A stretch of 64,000 nt of DNA from Verrucomicrobiota bacterium (lineage in GTDB: Bacteria > Verrucomicrobiota > Verrucomicrobiia > Limisphaerales > Pedosphaeraceae): the NCBI GenBank assembly GCA_021325145.1, contig JAJPHR010000025.1, positions 86,260 to 150,259 of the forward strand, written 5' to 3'. Positions within the stretch are counted from its first letter, which is position 1. The number at the start of each line of letters is the position of its first letter. The notes beneath the pieces are model-generated. The model worked only from the letters and a program-made list of their open reading frames with translations. It ran no database searches and had not been told where the DNA came from. Shown here in pieces: positions 1-8,867 of the stretch. The position numbers and the translations under genes are program-made.

Positions 1-1
1 A

Positions 2-1531
2 TTTAACGAGATTTTCGCGCGGTCACAACAAGATGCCATGCTCTTGCACGAACTTGCGCATCTCCGGGCAGGTGATCCGGTCTGGCGGCTGGTGGCCGAC
101 ATTGCAACTGCGCTGCTCTGGTGGCATCCGCTCGTATGGTGGATGCGGCGGCGAATGGAAGCCGTCAGTGAAATTGTCGCGGACGAGGCCAGTCTGTTGT
201 TAGCCGACGGCCCCGGCGCGCTGGCGGAATGCCTGGTCAAGTTGGGCGCGCAACTCGCCCATGGCCAGCCAGCCCGGAGCCTGGGAATGGCCGTCACAGG
301 CTTTCGTTCTGGCCTGGGCCGGCGCGTGGAGCGGCTGGTTCACCTCAAAGAACAGGTCTGGTCCCCGCCCTGCCCGAGGCGTTCCGCTTTGGCGCGGTTA
401 GGAGGAGCGTTCGCCCTCGTTCTCACGGCTATTTTATGCACCGCGTGGGCTGTTCCCGCGGCGCTAACCAAAGGAGAAAACATGCAGACCATGCAACATA
501 CGTGGAAACATTCCCTCGCGGCCTTCGCCTTGTTGGCGACGCTGGGAACCGATAACCATACGGCAGTGGCCCAGGACGCGACCGAACCGGCTTTAGCGCC
601 ACGCAATCAAGCGGCTTCAGCCGAAGCCGCCGAGGCAATTCCAGGCGCGCCCCCAGGCTACCCTGCGACCGGAACCGTACCCCTGGCACCCGGATATTCG
701 CGGCAGTCAAGCGCGCGTGCTTCGGTACGAGTGGACCCAACCCACACCGATCCCAAGGCCGGCAGCAAGGAAAAGCAAGCGGTGGAAACGAAGTTAAAGC
801 GCATTACGCTGGACACAGTTAACTTCGATGGGGTGGCGCTGGGCGATGTCGTGCATAATCTTGTCGATACGGCGGCCCGACTGGATCCGGACAAAAGCGG
901 AATCAATTTTCTCGTCAAATTGGAAACGCAGCCTGCCGCTGCGGGAGGCCCGATGACAGTCGATCCGACCACCGGCCTGCCGGTGGCCACTCCCATGGAA
1001 ACTCTCGATCTGAACAACGTCACCATTAAGCTGGAACCGCCATTGAAGCATGTGCGTATGGTCGATGTGCTGGACGCCATCACTAAAGTTGCCGATCACC
1101 CCATCAAGTACTCGATTGAAGATTACGGAGTGCTGTTTTCACTGGATCAATCGAAGCTCACTGGTCCTCCAGTTCCCGTATCGCTCACCGAGATGCTTTC
1201 CGCGAAGACGTTTAAGGTGGATACCAATACCTTCATTGCAGGATTGGAATCGGCGTTCGGAATACGGCTGCCGCCAGCCAACGCCCGGCTGCCACAGGAG
1301 ACGCAAGAGGCCTTGCGCAGCCTTCTTGCACAACTTGGCATCAACCTCGATGTGCCAAACAAATCAATTTTCTACAATCAACTGACTGGCATTCTAATGG
1401 TCCGGGGTACGCAGGAAGATCTGGCCGTCGTGCAGGCCGCGATCGAAACCTTGGGTGGGAGCGAGTATTCCGCGTCCGGCCCATCCTCCCCCGGCTTCGG
1501 TGGTTCTGCGGGTATCGGCGCAAGGCCGTGA
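2..1531 (+). CDS. M56 (BlaR1-like) metallopeptidase fused to a secretin-like tail, 5' end missing
   Basis: The frame is open from base 2, so the true start lies before the window. The visible part begins in the zinc-protease core: HELAH (residues 16-20 counted from base 2) followed by LRAGD, then EIVADEASL, which are the metal-binding motifs of M56/BlaR1-type membrane proteases. A hydrophobic span follows at about residues 145-167. After that comes a second module starting MQTMQHTW with a signal-peptide-like stretch ending AVAQDA, then a region resembling STN/secretin short domains (ITLDTVNFDGVALGDVV and VRMVDVLDAITKVADHPIKY). In the family the M56 part senses or cleaves a regulator at the membrane; the role of the tail is unknown. 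A strong Shine-Dalgarno lies inside the frame (see 471-484), so the tail may also be made alone. The neighbour upstream, usually a BlaI-type repressor, is outside the window. Confidence 0.8.
   Translation, partial: FNEIFARSQQDAMLLHELAHLRAGDPVWRLVADIATALLWWHPLVWWMRRRMEAVSEIVADEASLLLADGPGALAECLVKLGAQLAHGQPARSLGMAVTGFRSGLGRRVERLVHLKEQVWSPPCPRRSALARLGGAFALVLTAILCTAWAVPAALTKGENMQTMQHTWKHSLAAFALLATLGTDNHTAVAQDATEPALAPRNQAASAEAAEAIPGAPPGYPATGTVPLAPGYSRQSSARASVRVDPTHTDPKAGSKEKQAVETKLKRITLDTVNFDGVALGDVVHNLVDTAARLDPDKSGINFLVKLETQPAAAGGPMTVDPTTGLPVATPMETLDLNNVTIKLEPPLKHVRMVDVLDAITKVADHPIKYSIEDYGVLFSLDQSKLTGPPVPVSLTEMLSAKTFKVDTNTFIAGLESAFGIRLPPANARLPQETQEALRSLLAQLGINLDVPNKSIFYNQLTGILMVRGTQEDLAVVQAAIETLGGSEYSASGPSSPGFGGSAGIGARP
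471..484 (+). promoter_or_regulatory. internal ribosome binding site before Met codon at 482
   Basis: AAGGAG at 471-476 lies five bases before an in-frame ATG at 482 inside the M56 fusion gene. The codons that follow encode a plausible signal peptide. This is the arrangement expected for an internal translation start giving a separate secreted 349-residue product. Alternatively it is a relic of two formerly separate, now fused genes. Confidence 0.5.
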
Positions 1532-1698
1532 AGAGTGCACGGAAGTGGGTAATCCAAGTGGGCAGACCGGCGACCTTCTTCTGGCCGCCACTCGTTCAGA
1601 CATGCCACCCGGTGCGACGGGCCCCCCGGCCGTCCTTGTTTGTCAACCTACATGTCTAAGTAGTGGCTTTGGCCAGCTCTGGTTGCTATCAATTCGTG

Positions 1699-3315
1699 AT
1701 GAAGTTGAAGCTGGCGCTGCTCTGCCTTGGCGTGACTTGGTTATTCGCCTCCTGGAGCCGCGCGGAAACGTATGACCTGATCATCCGCCATGGCCGAATT
1801 GTGGACGGCACGGGAAACCCGGCCTGGTTCGGCGACGTTGGCGTGAGCAATGGTCGCATCGTCGCGCTGGGCCGCATTGCGGGCGACGCCAAAAGGGAAA
1901 TCGAAGCCACCAACTTGATTGTCGCGCCGGGGTTCATTGACGTGCACACGCATGCGGACGACGTGGCTGAATTGCCGCTCGCGGAAAATTTCGTGCGGAT
2001 GGGGGTCACGACCATTGTGGTGGGCAATTGCGGCGGTTCGGCGGCAGACATTGCCAAATTGTTCCGCGGGATTGAGGCAACAAAAGTATCCGTCAATGTC
2101 GCTTCCTTGATCGGGCACGGCACCGTACGAGGTCGGGTCATGGGCGGCTCCTTCATGCGCCCGCCGAGCGCGGAGGAATTGGAGCGGATGAAAGCGATGG
2201 TGGAGCAAGGCATGAAGGACGGCGCGGTTGGGCTGTCCACCGGGTTGATTTATCTGCCGGGGACGTTTGCGAAAACGGAGGAAATTATCGAGTTGGCCAA
2301 AGTGGCTTCGGCTTACGACGGCATCTACGCGAGCCACATGCGGGATGAAGGCAAGGACATTTTCAAGTCGCTCAATGAATTATTCCGCATCGCCCGCGAG
2401 GCGCACATTCGCGCGGAGGTGTCGCACATCAAACTTTCCGGCAACTCCTCCTGGGGGCAGACCGGGAAGGTCATCGCCGCCCTCGAACGCGCGCGGGCCG
2501 AGGGCCTCGATATTACGGAGGACGAATATGCTTACGACGCTTCCAGCACGGGCATGAGCCAGCTCGTGCCCGAAACCGCGCGCGAAGGCGGGCACGCGAA
2601 GTTCCTCGAACGAGTGGCGGACCCGGAGCAGAAGGCCGCGATCATCGAGAAAATGCGGGCAAGCCTGGCGGGCAATGGCCGCACGAACTACTCCTACGCC
2701 GTCATCGCGGAATACAAGCCCGAGATGTCCTTGAACGGGCTGAGCATTCCCGAAGCGGCGAAGGCGAAGCTGGGTTCGGATTCGCTTGCTGACCAAATCG
2801 AAATGATTCTCGACATCGAGAAGCATGGCGGCGCGCAAGCCGTTTTTCACGGCATCAACGAGGATGATCTTCAACAGTTCCTGCAGTTTCCCAACACGAT
2901 GATTGCGTGTGACAGCGGTTCGCGCGATTTCGGCGTGGGTGTTCCGCACCCGCGCGGTTACGGCAACAACGCCCGGGTGCTGGCCCGCTATGTGCGCGAG
3001 TTGCATGTGCTTCGACTTGAAGATGCGATTCGCCGCATGACCACCCTGCCGGCCGAAACCTTTCGCCTGAAAGATCGCGGCCAACTTCGCGAAGGCAATT
3101 GGGCGGACATCACCATCTTTGATCCTGCGACGGTTCAGGACAATGCGACTTACAAAGACCCGCACCATTATGCCTCGGGCATTCCGTATGTGATCGTTAA
3201 CGGCGTGGAAGTCGTGAAGAACGGCGAACACACCAAAGCCCGCCCCGGTCAGGCACTGCGGCATGCAGCGCCGACGGAGTTGACGCCGCTCCGCCGCGGT
3301 GAATCCCAGCCGTAG
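1699..3315 (+). CDS. secreted N-acyl-D-amino-acid deacylase family amidohydrolase
   Basis: 538 residues from ATG 1699. A GTG at 1663 would add 12 residues, but ATG 1699 gives a clean signal peptide (MKLKLALLCLGV...SWSRA, then ETYDL). The body is an amidohydrolase: YDLIIRHGRIVDGTG at the N-terminus, the metal motif VHTHADD at about residues 81-87, GNCGGS, SHIKLSG and EDEYAYDAS, matching the D-aminoacylase/NagA-like superfamily that hydrolyses N-acyl-D-amino acids using metal in a TIM barrel. The usual C-terminal beta-sandwich with GxWADITIFDP is present near the end. It is probably exported to the periplasm and used to recycle D-amino-acid derivatives; the true substrate cannot be told. It stands alone, and its stop codon is the edge of a palindromic repeat. 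Confidence 0.85.
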   Translation: MKLKLALLCLGVTWLFASWSRAETYDLIIRHGRIVDGTGNPAWFGDVGVSNGRIVALGRIAGDAKREIEATNLIVAPGFIDVHTHADDVAELPLAENFVRMGVTTIVVGNCGGSAADIAKLFRGIEATKVSVNVASLIGHGTVRGRVMGGSFMRPPSAEELERMKAMVEQGMKDGAVGLSTGLIYLPGTFAKTEEIIELAKVASAYDGIYASHMRDEGKDIFKSLNELFRIAREAHIRAEVSHIKLSGNSSWGQTGKVIAALERARAEGLDITEDEYAYDASSTGMSQLVPETAREGGHAKFLERVADPEQKAAIIEKMRASLAGNGRTNYSYAVIAEYKPEMSLNGLSIPEAAKAKLGSDSLADQIEMILDIEKHGGAQAVFHGINEDDLQQFLQFPNTMIACDSGSRDFGVGVPHPRGYGNNARVLARYVRELHVLRLEDAIRRMTTLPAETFRLKDRGQLREGNWADITIFDPATVQDNATYKDPHHYASGIPYVIVNGVEVVKNGEHTKARPGQALRHAAPTELTPLRRGESQP

Positions 3316-3428
3316 GTATGGAGTCCCGCCTTTGGGCGGCAGGGCACATTCAAACACGGTGACTTCGAAAACTCTCTACACACTCAAAATTGCGATGGCT
3401 CCACCGGCTGAAGCCGGGACTCCATACC
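3315..3428. repeat. palindromic dispersed repeat, family A, copy 1
   Basis: A 114-bp element bounded by perfect inverted ends GGTATGGAGTCCCG / CGGGACTCCATACC. Each end continues into its own small palindrome (CCTTTGGGCGG on the left, CCGGCTGAAGCCGG on the right). The centre is about 60 bp and is alignable with copies at 6118-6238 and 27718-27829. No reading frame is convincing. It looks like a REP/MITE-type non-coding element placed exactly after a stop codon, possibly also serving as a transcription end. Confidence 0.8.
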
Positions 3429-3454
3429 TTGTATCGAACCAACCTTGCTGCGGG

Positions 3455-3778
3455 TCACAGACCCGCGCTCCGTTGCGCCAAGCTGGATGCGCTCTGCTCA
3501 CCTGCATTGAGGATCGCATATCCCGAGGAGCAGCAACCGGTCCAACCTGTTGCGGTTTGAATCTGGACCATCCCTGCCCGGCTAATCGCAGCAGTGCTAT
3601 GATTGCTGACAGCAAATCGTGCCAGCCGGCCGCTATTGAAATCGTTCGTATAGTCAAGAAAGGTGATGGAGACATTTGGACGCCCCGCAGGCGGCTGCGA
3701 GGCAATCCGAGCCAGCCACGCGCAAGCGAAAACCACGATGAGGACCGTGATCATGAGCATATTCCGGGTTCTGCGCAT
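3455..3778 (-). CDS. small membrane-anchored protein, C-terminus probably truncated
   Basis: 107 residues from ATG 3778. An N-terminal membrane span (MLMITVLIVVFACAWLA) is followed by an extracytoplasmic part with VSITFLDYTND and ARFAVSNHSTAAI. I recognise this pattern from short hypothetical proteins common in Pedosphaera-like genomes; it has no known function. The end (GEQSASSLAQRSAGL) reads into DNA containing the perfect palindrome GCGGGTCTGTGACCCGC, so the original C-terminus may have been replaced by a repeat. The gene is divergent from parB and convergent with the repeat at 3315. Confidence 0.5.
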   Translation of the reverse strand: MRRTRNMLMITVLIVVFACAWLARIASQPPAGRPNVSITFLDYTNDFNSGRLARFAVSNHSTAAISRAGMVQIQTATGWTGCCSSGYAILNAGEQSASSLAQRSAGL

Positions 3779-4028
3779 AGCTACCCCTGGCAACCAGACT
3801 TGGTTTCTCAGACTATAACCAAGGCGCGCGAAAGCAAGTTCAATCAACTCCCAGCCGACGGCGGCTGGGCGAGCGTAATCCGCAAATAAGGCCGAACCCA
3901 AGCTGGCCTGGTGAAGCAGAAGATCAGGATTAAGCTTAACATTAAGAGGGCTTGCATGGGAAATCGTGCGGGTCGTGCGCCATTGGCCAACATTGACAAG
4001 TGCCCCTGCCCTGCGCCAATCTGAGCTT

Positions 4029-4952
4029 ATGGCAAAACCAGCTTTGGGCCGCGGTTTGGGCGCGTTGTTGGGCGGAGTTCCCGCTGTCGGGAATCCGCCG
4101 GGCGCCGTTGCGCCTGCGCCCAGTCCATCCAGTCCGGCGGAAGCCGACACGCACGAGCGGGTGCAATCGGTCCCGTTGGGGCGCGTCCGGCCTTGTTCGC
4201 TGCAACCGCGGAAGAAGTTCTCGGAAGAGGCGTTGAAGGAGCTGGCGGATTCCATCCGGGAACAGGGCATTGTTCAGCCGTTGATCGTTCGGGACCAGGG
4301 GGAGTTCTTCGAGTTGATCGCGGGCGAACGCCGGTGGCGCGCGGCGCAATTGGTCGGGCTGGCCGAGGTGCCCGTGATCGTTCGCCAGGCGGATGATCGG
4401 GCGGTGCTGGAACTGGCGCTGATCGAAAATTTGCAGCGCGAGAACCTGAATCCGATTGAAGAGGCGCATGGTTACGCGCAACTCATCGAGCAGTTTCAAC
4501 TCACCCAGGAACTGGTCGCCACAAAGGTGGGTAAAAGCCGCGCCGTGGTGGCCAATGCGTTGCGCCTTTTGAAATTGGTTCCGGCCATTCAAGACGCCAT
4601 CCGCGATGGCCTGCTCTCGGTTGGGCACGCCAAGGTAATTCTCGGCCTGCCCGGCGAAAAGCAGCAAAAGACCGCGGCCGAGCGGGTGATGAAGGATGGT
4701 TTGAATGTGCGCCAGACCGAAGTCCTGGTGTCGCGCATCCAGAGCGGCGGGCCCTCGGCCAAACCGGCAGGCGCCGTGACTCCGCTGGCGACGGATGCGA
4801 ACGTGGTCGATCTGGAGAACCGCCTGCGCGAACGTTTCGGCACGAAGGTGCGGTTGAAATACGCCCAGGGCAAAGGCTCGGTCGAAATTGCTTTCTTCAA
4901 TGATGACGACCTGGAACGAATTCTCCAAATCGTGGGGGTCAAGGTTGATTGA
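4029..4952 (+). CDS. parB: ParB/Spo0J chromosome-partition protein
   Basis: 307 residues. ATG 4029 is chosen because MAKPALGRGLGALLGG is the canonical ParB N-terminus; an upstream GTG at 3966 would add unrelated residues. The ParB nuclease-like CTP-binding domain follows: LGRVRPCSLQPRKKF, then EALKELADSIREQGIVQPLIVR and the GERRWRAAQ box. The ENLQRENLNPIEEA segment and a helix-turn-helix (LVATKVGKSRAVVANALRLLKL) come next, and a short C-terminal dimerisation domain. ParB binds parS sites, spreads and guides origin segregation with ParA. No parA neighbour lies in the window, which is unusual because parA normally sits directly upstream. PfkB-type kinase follows 28 bp downstream and may be co-transcribed. 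Confidence 0.92.
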   Translation: MAKPALGRGLGALLGGVPAVGNPPGAVAPAPSPSSPAEADTHERVQSVPLGRVRPCSLQPRKKFSEEALKELADSIREQGIVQPLIVRDQGEFFELIAGERRWRAAQLVGLAEVPVIVRQADDRAVLELALIENLQRENLNPIEEAHGYAQLIEQFQLTQELVATKVGKSRAVVANALRLLKLVPAIQDAIRDGLLSVGHAKVILGLPGEKQQKTAAERVMKDGLNVRQTEVLVSRIQSGGPSAKPAGAVTPLATDANVVDLENRLRERFGTKVRLKYAQGKGSVEIAFFNDDDLERILQIVGVKVD

Positions 4953-4980
4953 ATCGGAATTTTTTAATGCTACTCAATGA

Positions 4981-6102
4981 ATGAACACTCCTGAACTACG
5001 TGAAAAATGCGCCCAACGTTTGCAAACGGTTGGGGCGCGGGCAACTGAATTGACTGCGTTCGTCGGCCTGGACGGCTTTGTGGATGAAATCATCCAGGTG
5101 GTGGACAAGCGCGATAACGCCGATAGTTTCTCGCGGCTGCCGACCATTGCCGCGCTGGCGGAACGGCTCGCGGCGGCCGCCGGCAAAAGCACGAACATCG
5201 AGCTGGTGAACCAAATGACGAAGCTGGGCGGCAATGGCCCGATCATGGGCAACGCCCTCGCCAGTTTCGGCATGCGCGTGACTTATCTCGGCACGCTGGG
5301 TTACCCCGCGTTGCACCCGGTATTCCAGCCGTTCGCCCAGCGCGCGGAGGTCTATTCCATCGCCGAGCCGGGCCACACGGACGCGCTGGAGTTTCAGGAC
5401 GGCAAGATCATGCTGGGCAAGCATTATCCCCTCAAGGACATGAACTGGAAGAATATCCAGGAACGCTTCGGCCGGGACAAATTCGTGACCAAGTTTCAAA
5501 GCGCGGACCTCGTCGGCTTCGTGAACTGGACGATGCTCCCGTGCATGAGCGATCTTTGGGCCTCCCTGCTCGCGGAGCTTTGCCCGACGTTAAAAGGTTC
5601 GCGGCGCAAGCTTTTCTTCGACTTGGCCGATCCGGAAAAGCGCAACCACGCCGACATCCAACGGGCGCTCAACTTGATCGTGGAATTCCAGAAGTATTTT
5701 GACGTGATCCTGGGTTTGAATGAGAAGGAAGCCTTCGAAATCGGCGATGTGCTCGGGCTCAATCTGTCGGACCATTCGCCGAAGGGTCTGGGAGAACTCA
5801 CGGCCGGCATCAGCCGTCGCCTGCCCGTGGATACACTGGTCGTTCATCCGGTTTCGTACGCGCTCGCCGCAAGCGGCGGAGCGGTGTCGCTGGTGGATGG
5901 ACCGTTCGTGGCCAAGCCGTTGATCACGACGGGCGCGGGCGATCATTTCAATTCCGGCTTTTGCCTCGGCAAATTGCTCGGTTTCGACAACGAGCTTTGC
6001 GTCCTGACCGGTGTCACCACGAGCGGGCATTATGTCCGGACCGGACAAAGCCCATCAGTCACCGACCTCATCGCGATGTTGCGCAATTGGCCGCGCGAAT
6101 GA
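4981..6102 (+). CDS. PfkB-family carbohydrate kinase-like protein
   Basis: 373 residues. It has the ribokinase/PfkB fold signature: an N-terminal glycine-rich stretch (MTKLGGNGPIMGNALASFGMRVTYLGTLG) and the C-terminal catalytic motif TTGAGDHFNSGF, where the Asp is the expected catalytic base. The first 50 residues (LTAFVGLDGFVDEIIQVVDKR) are characteristic of a subgroup often annotated only as PfkB family. The substrate is unknown; sugars or nucleosides are the family's range. It is 28 bp behind parB in the same direction. A degenerate copy of repeat family A follows the stop. Confidence 0.8.
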   Translation: MNTPELREKCAQRLQTVGARATELTAFVGLDGFVDEIIQVVDKRDNADSFSRLPTIAALAERLAAAAGKSTNIELVNQMTKLGGNGPIMGNALASFGMRVTYLGTLGYPALHPVFQPFAQRAEVYSIAEPGHTDALEFQDGKIMLGKHYPLKDMNWKNIQERFGRDKFVTKFQSADLVGFVNWTMLPCMSDLWASLLAELCPTLKGSRRKLFFDLADPEKRNHADIQRALNLIVEFQKYFDVILGLNEKEAFEIGDVLGLNLSDHSPKGLGELTAGISRRLPVDTLVVHPVSYALAASGGAVSLVDGPFVAKPLITTGAGDHFNSGFCLGKLLGFDNELCVLTGVTTSGHYVRTGQSPSVTDLIAMLRNWPRE

Positions 6103-6117
6103 GCTACGGAAGCGGCG

Positions 6118-6238
6118 CGGCATGAGCCTTTGTCGAAGATTAAGAGGGCGGAGCGCACGCAAACACGATGACTTTGAAAAGCTCGAATGCGATCAGCAGC
6201 ACGGCAGCCCGACCGGCTAAAGCCGGGACCCCATGCCC
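6118..6238. repeat. dispersed repeat family A, copy 2 (left end degenerate)
   Basis: The right end (ACCGGCTAAAGCCGGGACCCCATGCC) and the centre (CGCAAACACGATGACTTTGAAAAGC) align with the element at 3315-3428, in the same orientation. The left inverted end is mutated beyond clear recognition, so the boundary there is approximate. Confidence 0.65.
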
Positions 6239-6299
6239 TGAACGCCCGTCGCTTCCGCACGGTTGCCCGTTGCATCAAGTCCGTTAATATTATCGTGAG

Positions 6300-6866
6300 A
6301 TGATTTTGAAAGTAGTCAAATTTGGCCATCCAACGCTCCGCAAAAAGGGGGCGCGGGTGGAGGCGATGACGCCGGCCATTGAGACCTTGATCAAGGACAT
6401 GTTCGAGACCATGTATGCGTCCCGTGGCATCGGCCTGGCCGCGCAGCAAATTGGCGAAGCGCTGCAGGTCACCGTCCTGGACGTCAGGGCGGTCACGGAC
6501 CGGCCTTCCACGCTGGAAATCGACGGCCAGGAGAAGGACCCGAACGAGTTCATGCCGCTGGTGCTTATCAATCCACAGGTCAAGCCGCTGGGTGAGATTG
6601 TTCCCGGTCCCGAAGGTTGCCTCAGTTTCCCCGAAATTTATGCCGACATCAAACGGCCGGAATCCGTCCACGTCGTGGCGCTGAACGAAAAAGGCAAGCG
6701 CATTGAATTCCGTTGCGGCGGTTTGCTCGCCCGCGCCGTCCAGCACGAAACCGACCATCTCAACGGCATCCTGTTCATCGACCGCATGGATACGGAAACC
6801 AAGGCCGGACTCAAAGACGAGCTCGACCAACTGCAAACTGAAACCAAGGCCGCGCTCAAGAAATAG
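6300..6866 (+). CDS. def: peptide deformylase
   Basis: 188 residues. It removes the formyl group from the N-terminal Met of new proteins. All three family motifs are present: GIGLAAQQ (residues 43-50), EGCLS with the metal-binding Cys107, and QHETDH with His149, Glu150 and His153. Length is typical of type I deformylases, with an extra acidic-basic tail (TKAGLKDELDQLQTETKAALKK). The gene is usually next to fmt; here it is isolated and convergent with the W-rich protein gene at 6892, only 25 bp away. Confidence 0.95.
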   Translation: MILKVVKFGHPTLRKKGARVEAMTPAIETLIKDMFETMYASRGIGLAAQQIGEALQVTVLDVRAVTDRPSTLEIDGQEKDPNEFMPLVLINPQVKPLGEIVPGPEGCLSFPEIYADIKRPESVHVVALNEKGKRIEFRCGGLLARAVQHETDHLNGILFIDRMDTETKAGLKDELDQLQTETKAALKK

Positions 6867-6891
6867 CAACGCCGCAGCCTCTTGAAAGCGG

Positions 6892-8643
6892 TTACCTTGA
6901 CTTGTCGTCTTTCATTGACGGGGCTGTCCCTTGGTACATCGGCGTTCCACTCCGACCCGGCCCCAGTTGATAAAAACCCTTGGGATAATAGACATGCGTA
7001 TTCTGCGAAGGCAGAGAGGATGAACCTCGCGCGGTCGGAGCCGGAGTGGAGGTCGCGATATGAGCGCTTTCATTCGACGGCACTTTTTCAGAACGATACG
7101 CATCCTGCGCCGGCGGCGGTTGATGTTGAGTGGTCACGGCTGGTTGTTTGACTTCCTCATGTTGTTGAAAGGTCACCGCCGGCTGTTTGTTTTGCTCGTA
7201 ATGTTCCACGACCGGCTGCTGCTTTAGTTCCTGGTGTGCTGGCGGGGCCGACACCGGCTGCTTGTTCTGTTCGTAGTGTTGTGGCGCGACCGGCTGCTTG
7301 AAGTCCTGGCGCGGCGCCGGAGTCGGCGTCGAATGTGCCGGGGTTTCGAAGGCCGTTCTCCGCGGCGTGGGGGCGGTGAATGCCGGACTGGTAATGGGTT
7401 TGTGCTCCGTGACCAATGCTTTCACTTCCGCGTGGTGAACCACAGGATGCTGCTCATCCAATCTCTGCGCCACGGCGTGGACGGGTGGCTTCGCCGGCAT
7501 TTTGAGTTCCGGGCGAAACACCGCCGCTTCGACTTTGCCTGGTCCCGCAGCCCTGGCGGTTTCCATATGGCCTGAGGGCACGTCCCGGATCGCCACCTTC
7601 CGCATTTCGGTGTGGGTTGCCGCTGTAACGCGCTCCAAGGGAATGCCCCGGTTGACCACAGTGGTCTTCTCAACCGTATAGTTGTTGATGATGGTGGTCT
7701 GGTTGTAAACCTTCGTAACCTGCGCGGGCGCCAGCCGATGATGGGCGAAATCGTGGTCCTGGAAATCCTTGAACGCGATGAAGGTAAAGTGGTCGGGCCG
7801 CAGGCCAAAATCAAAATCGGCTTTTACGCTAATTCCGTTAAATCGGAACCCAAACCGCACGTCGAAGTCCGCATGCGGCGGCAGCGGCGCCCAGCCGCAA
7901 TGATCGCCGGATACGCGCCACGTCACCCAGGCTGGCGCCCAAACTGTGTCCGGAAGCCAAACCCAGCCGCAACGTTCGTGCAGATACCAGCGCCCGTAAT
8001 GAAACGGCGCCCAACCCCAGGAATAATCCGATTGCCAGAACCAGCCCGCGTCCGTGTAAACCCAATGGCCGCCGTCGCAATAAGGCGTCCACCCGCGATG
8101 AATCACGATCGTGCTCGGTTGCCAGCACCACCCGTAATCCGGCAAGCTAACCCAGCTCCCGTACGGAGCGAGTTGATCATAGAAGTAATTTACTTGTGCG
8201 GGCGGCGCGCCAACGTAATCCGGCGCGGGGGCTGCGGCAGACGAGGCGGGATCCACAGGCGGCGCAGGCTGAACCACCGGGGGCGGTGCGGTCACTACCG
8301 GCACCGTATTCGGGTTTTGGTTTTTCCAGGTGGTGTCATGATTCAACATCGCGGTCACCACCGCGGAGGACACGCCCAGATCCTTCAAATAAATAATCCC
8401 ATCCGCAGAAAGACCGAACGGCCCTTGAGTATTCTGAACGTAGGCAAGGATTACATCATCGCTTGATCCCGCCTCGGCCAGCTTCACCACTTCAGCCGTC
8501 GCCGGGGAAATCTGCGCCGGAACAGCCGCCGCGCTCGTTTGACCCGTTGCGGCCATGCTCACTGGCACCTGCGTTTGCGCTGCTACGGAGCAGGCCGCCG
8601 CCAAAATCAAGCCCATTATCTGAAAGTTTCTGGTGGTTCTCAT
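6892..8643 (-). CDS. secreted W/Y/G-rich protein (DUF6600/YXWGXW-like)
   Basis: 583 residues with an N-terminal signal peptide (MGLILAAACSVAAQ). Three parts are visible. Residues ~45-100 hold a short helical region (VVKLAEAGSSDDVILAYVQ) of a type seen in DUF6600 proteins. The middle, about residues 140-260, is dense in Trp/Tyr/Gly repeats: YDQLAPYGSW, WQPSTIVIHRGWTPY, GGHWVYTDAGWFW, WGWAPFHYGRWY, WVWLPDTVW. The C-terminal 250 residues are low complexity, rich in Pro, Gln, His and Lys, with repeated units like HYEQNKQP and PAVTFQQHEE. It is probably an envelope or surface protein; function unknown. Divergent from the gene at 8868, with a 224-bp shared upstream region. Confidence 0.75.
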   Translation of the reverse strand: MRTTRNFQIMGLILAAACSVAAQTQVPVSMAATGQTSAAAVPAQISPATAEVVKLAEAGSSDDVILAYVQNTQGPFGLSADGIIYLKDLGVSSAVVTAMLNHDTTWKNQNPNTVPVVTAPPPVVQPAPPVDPASSAAAPAPDYVGAPPAQVNYFYDQLAPYGSWVSLPDYGWCWQPSTIVIHRGWTPYCDGGHWVYTDAGWFWQSDYSWGWAPFHYGRWYLHERCGWVWLPDTVWAPAWVTWRVSGDHCGWAPLPPHADFDVRFGFRFNGISVKADFDFGLRPDHFTFIAFKDFQDHDFAHHRLAPAQVTKVYNQTTIINNYTVEKTTVVNRGIPLERVTAATHTEMRKVAIRDVPSGHMETARAAGPGKVEAAVFRPELKMPAKPPVHAVAQRLDEQHPVVHHAEVKALVTEHKPITSPAFTAPTPRRTAFETPAHSTPTPAPRQDFKQPVAPQHYEQNKQPVSAPPAHQELKQQPVVEHYEQNKQPAVTFQQHEEVKQPAVTTQHQPPPAQDAYRSEKVPSNESAHIATSTPAPTARGSSSLPSQNTHVYYPKGFYQLGPGRSGTPMYQGTAPSMKDDKSR

Positions 8644-8867
8644 AAATTCATTTCAAGCATTTGCTCTAATCTGATGATTGGACTGGATTAAAGGAAGCTT
8701 ATTCAGGCCAGGCAAATGGATCTTCTGGAACAGCGTGTAAGTGATTGCAACACAATGGTTAAAATCTGCCTGAACGATTTTTCCCGATTTTACTCCAAGG
8801 CTGAGGTGTAGAATAAGCAACGTGGATTGCAGTTTTACGCGCATCCTGCTAAGTGAGCAGCCCGTCT

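Noticed and set aside
2380..3357. 325-codon minus-strand frame
   Set aside because: Antisense shadow of the D-aminoacylase gene.
3779..4028. replication origin or parS near parB
   Set aside because: No clustered DnaA boxes, A+T-rich unwinding region or parS-like palindrome noticed.
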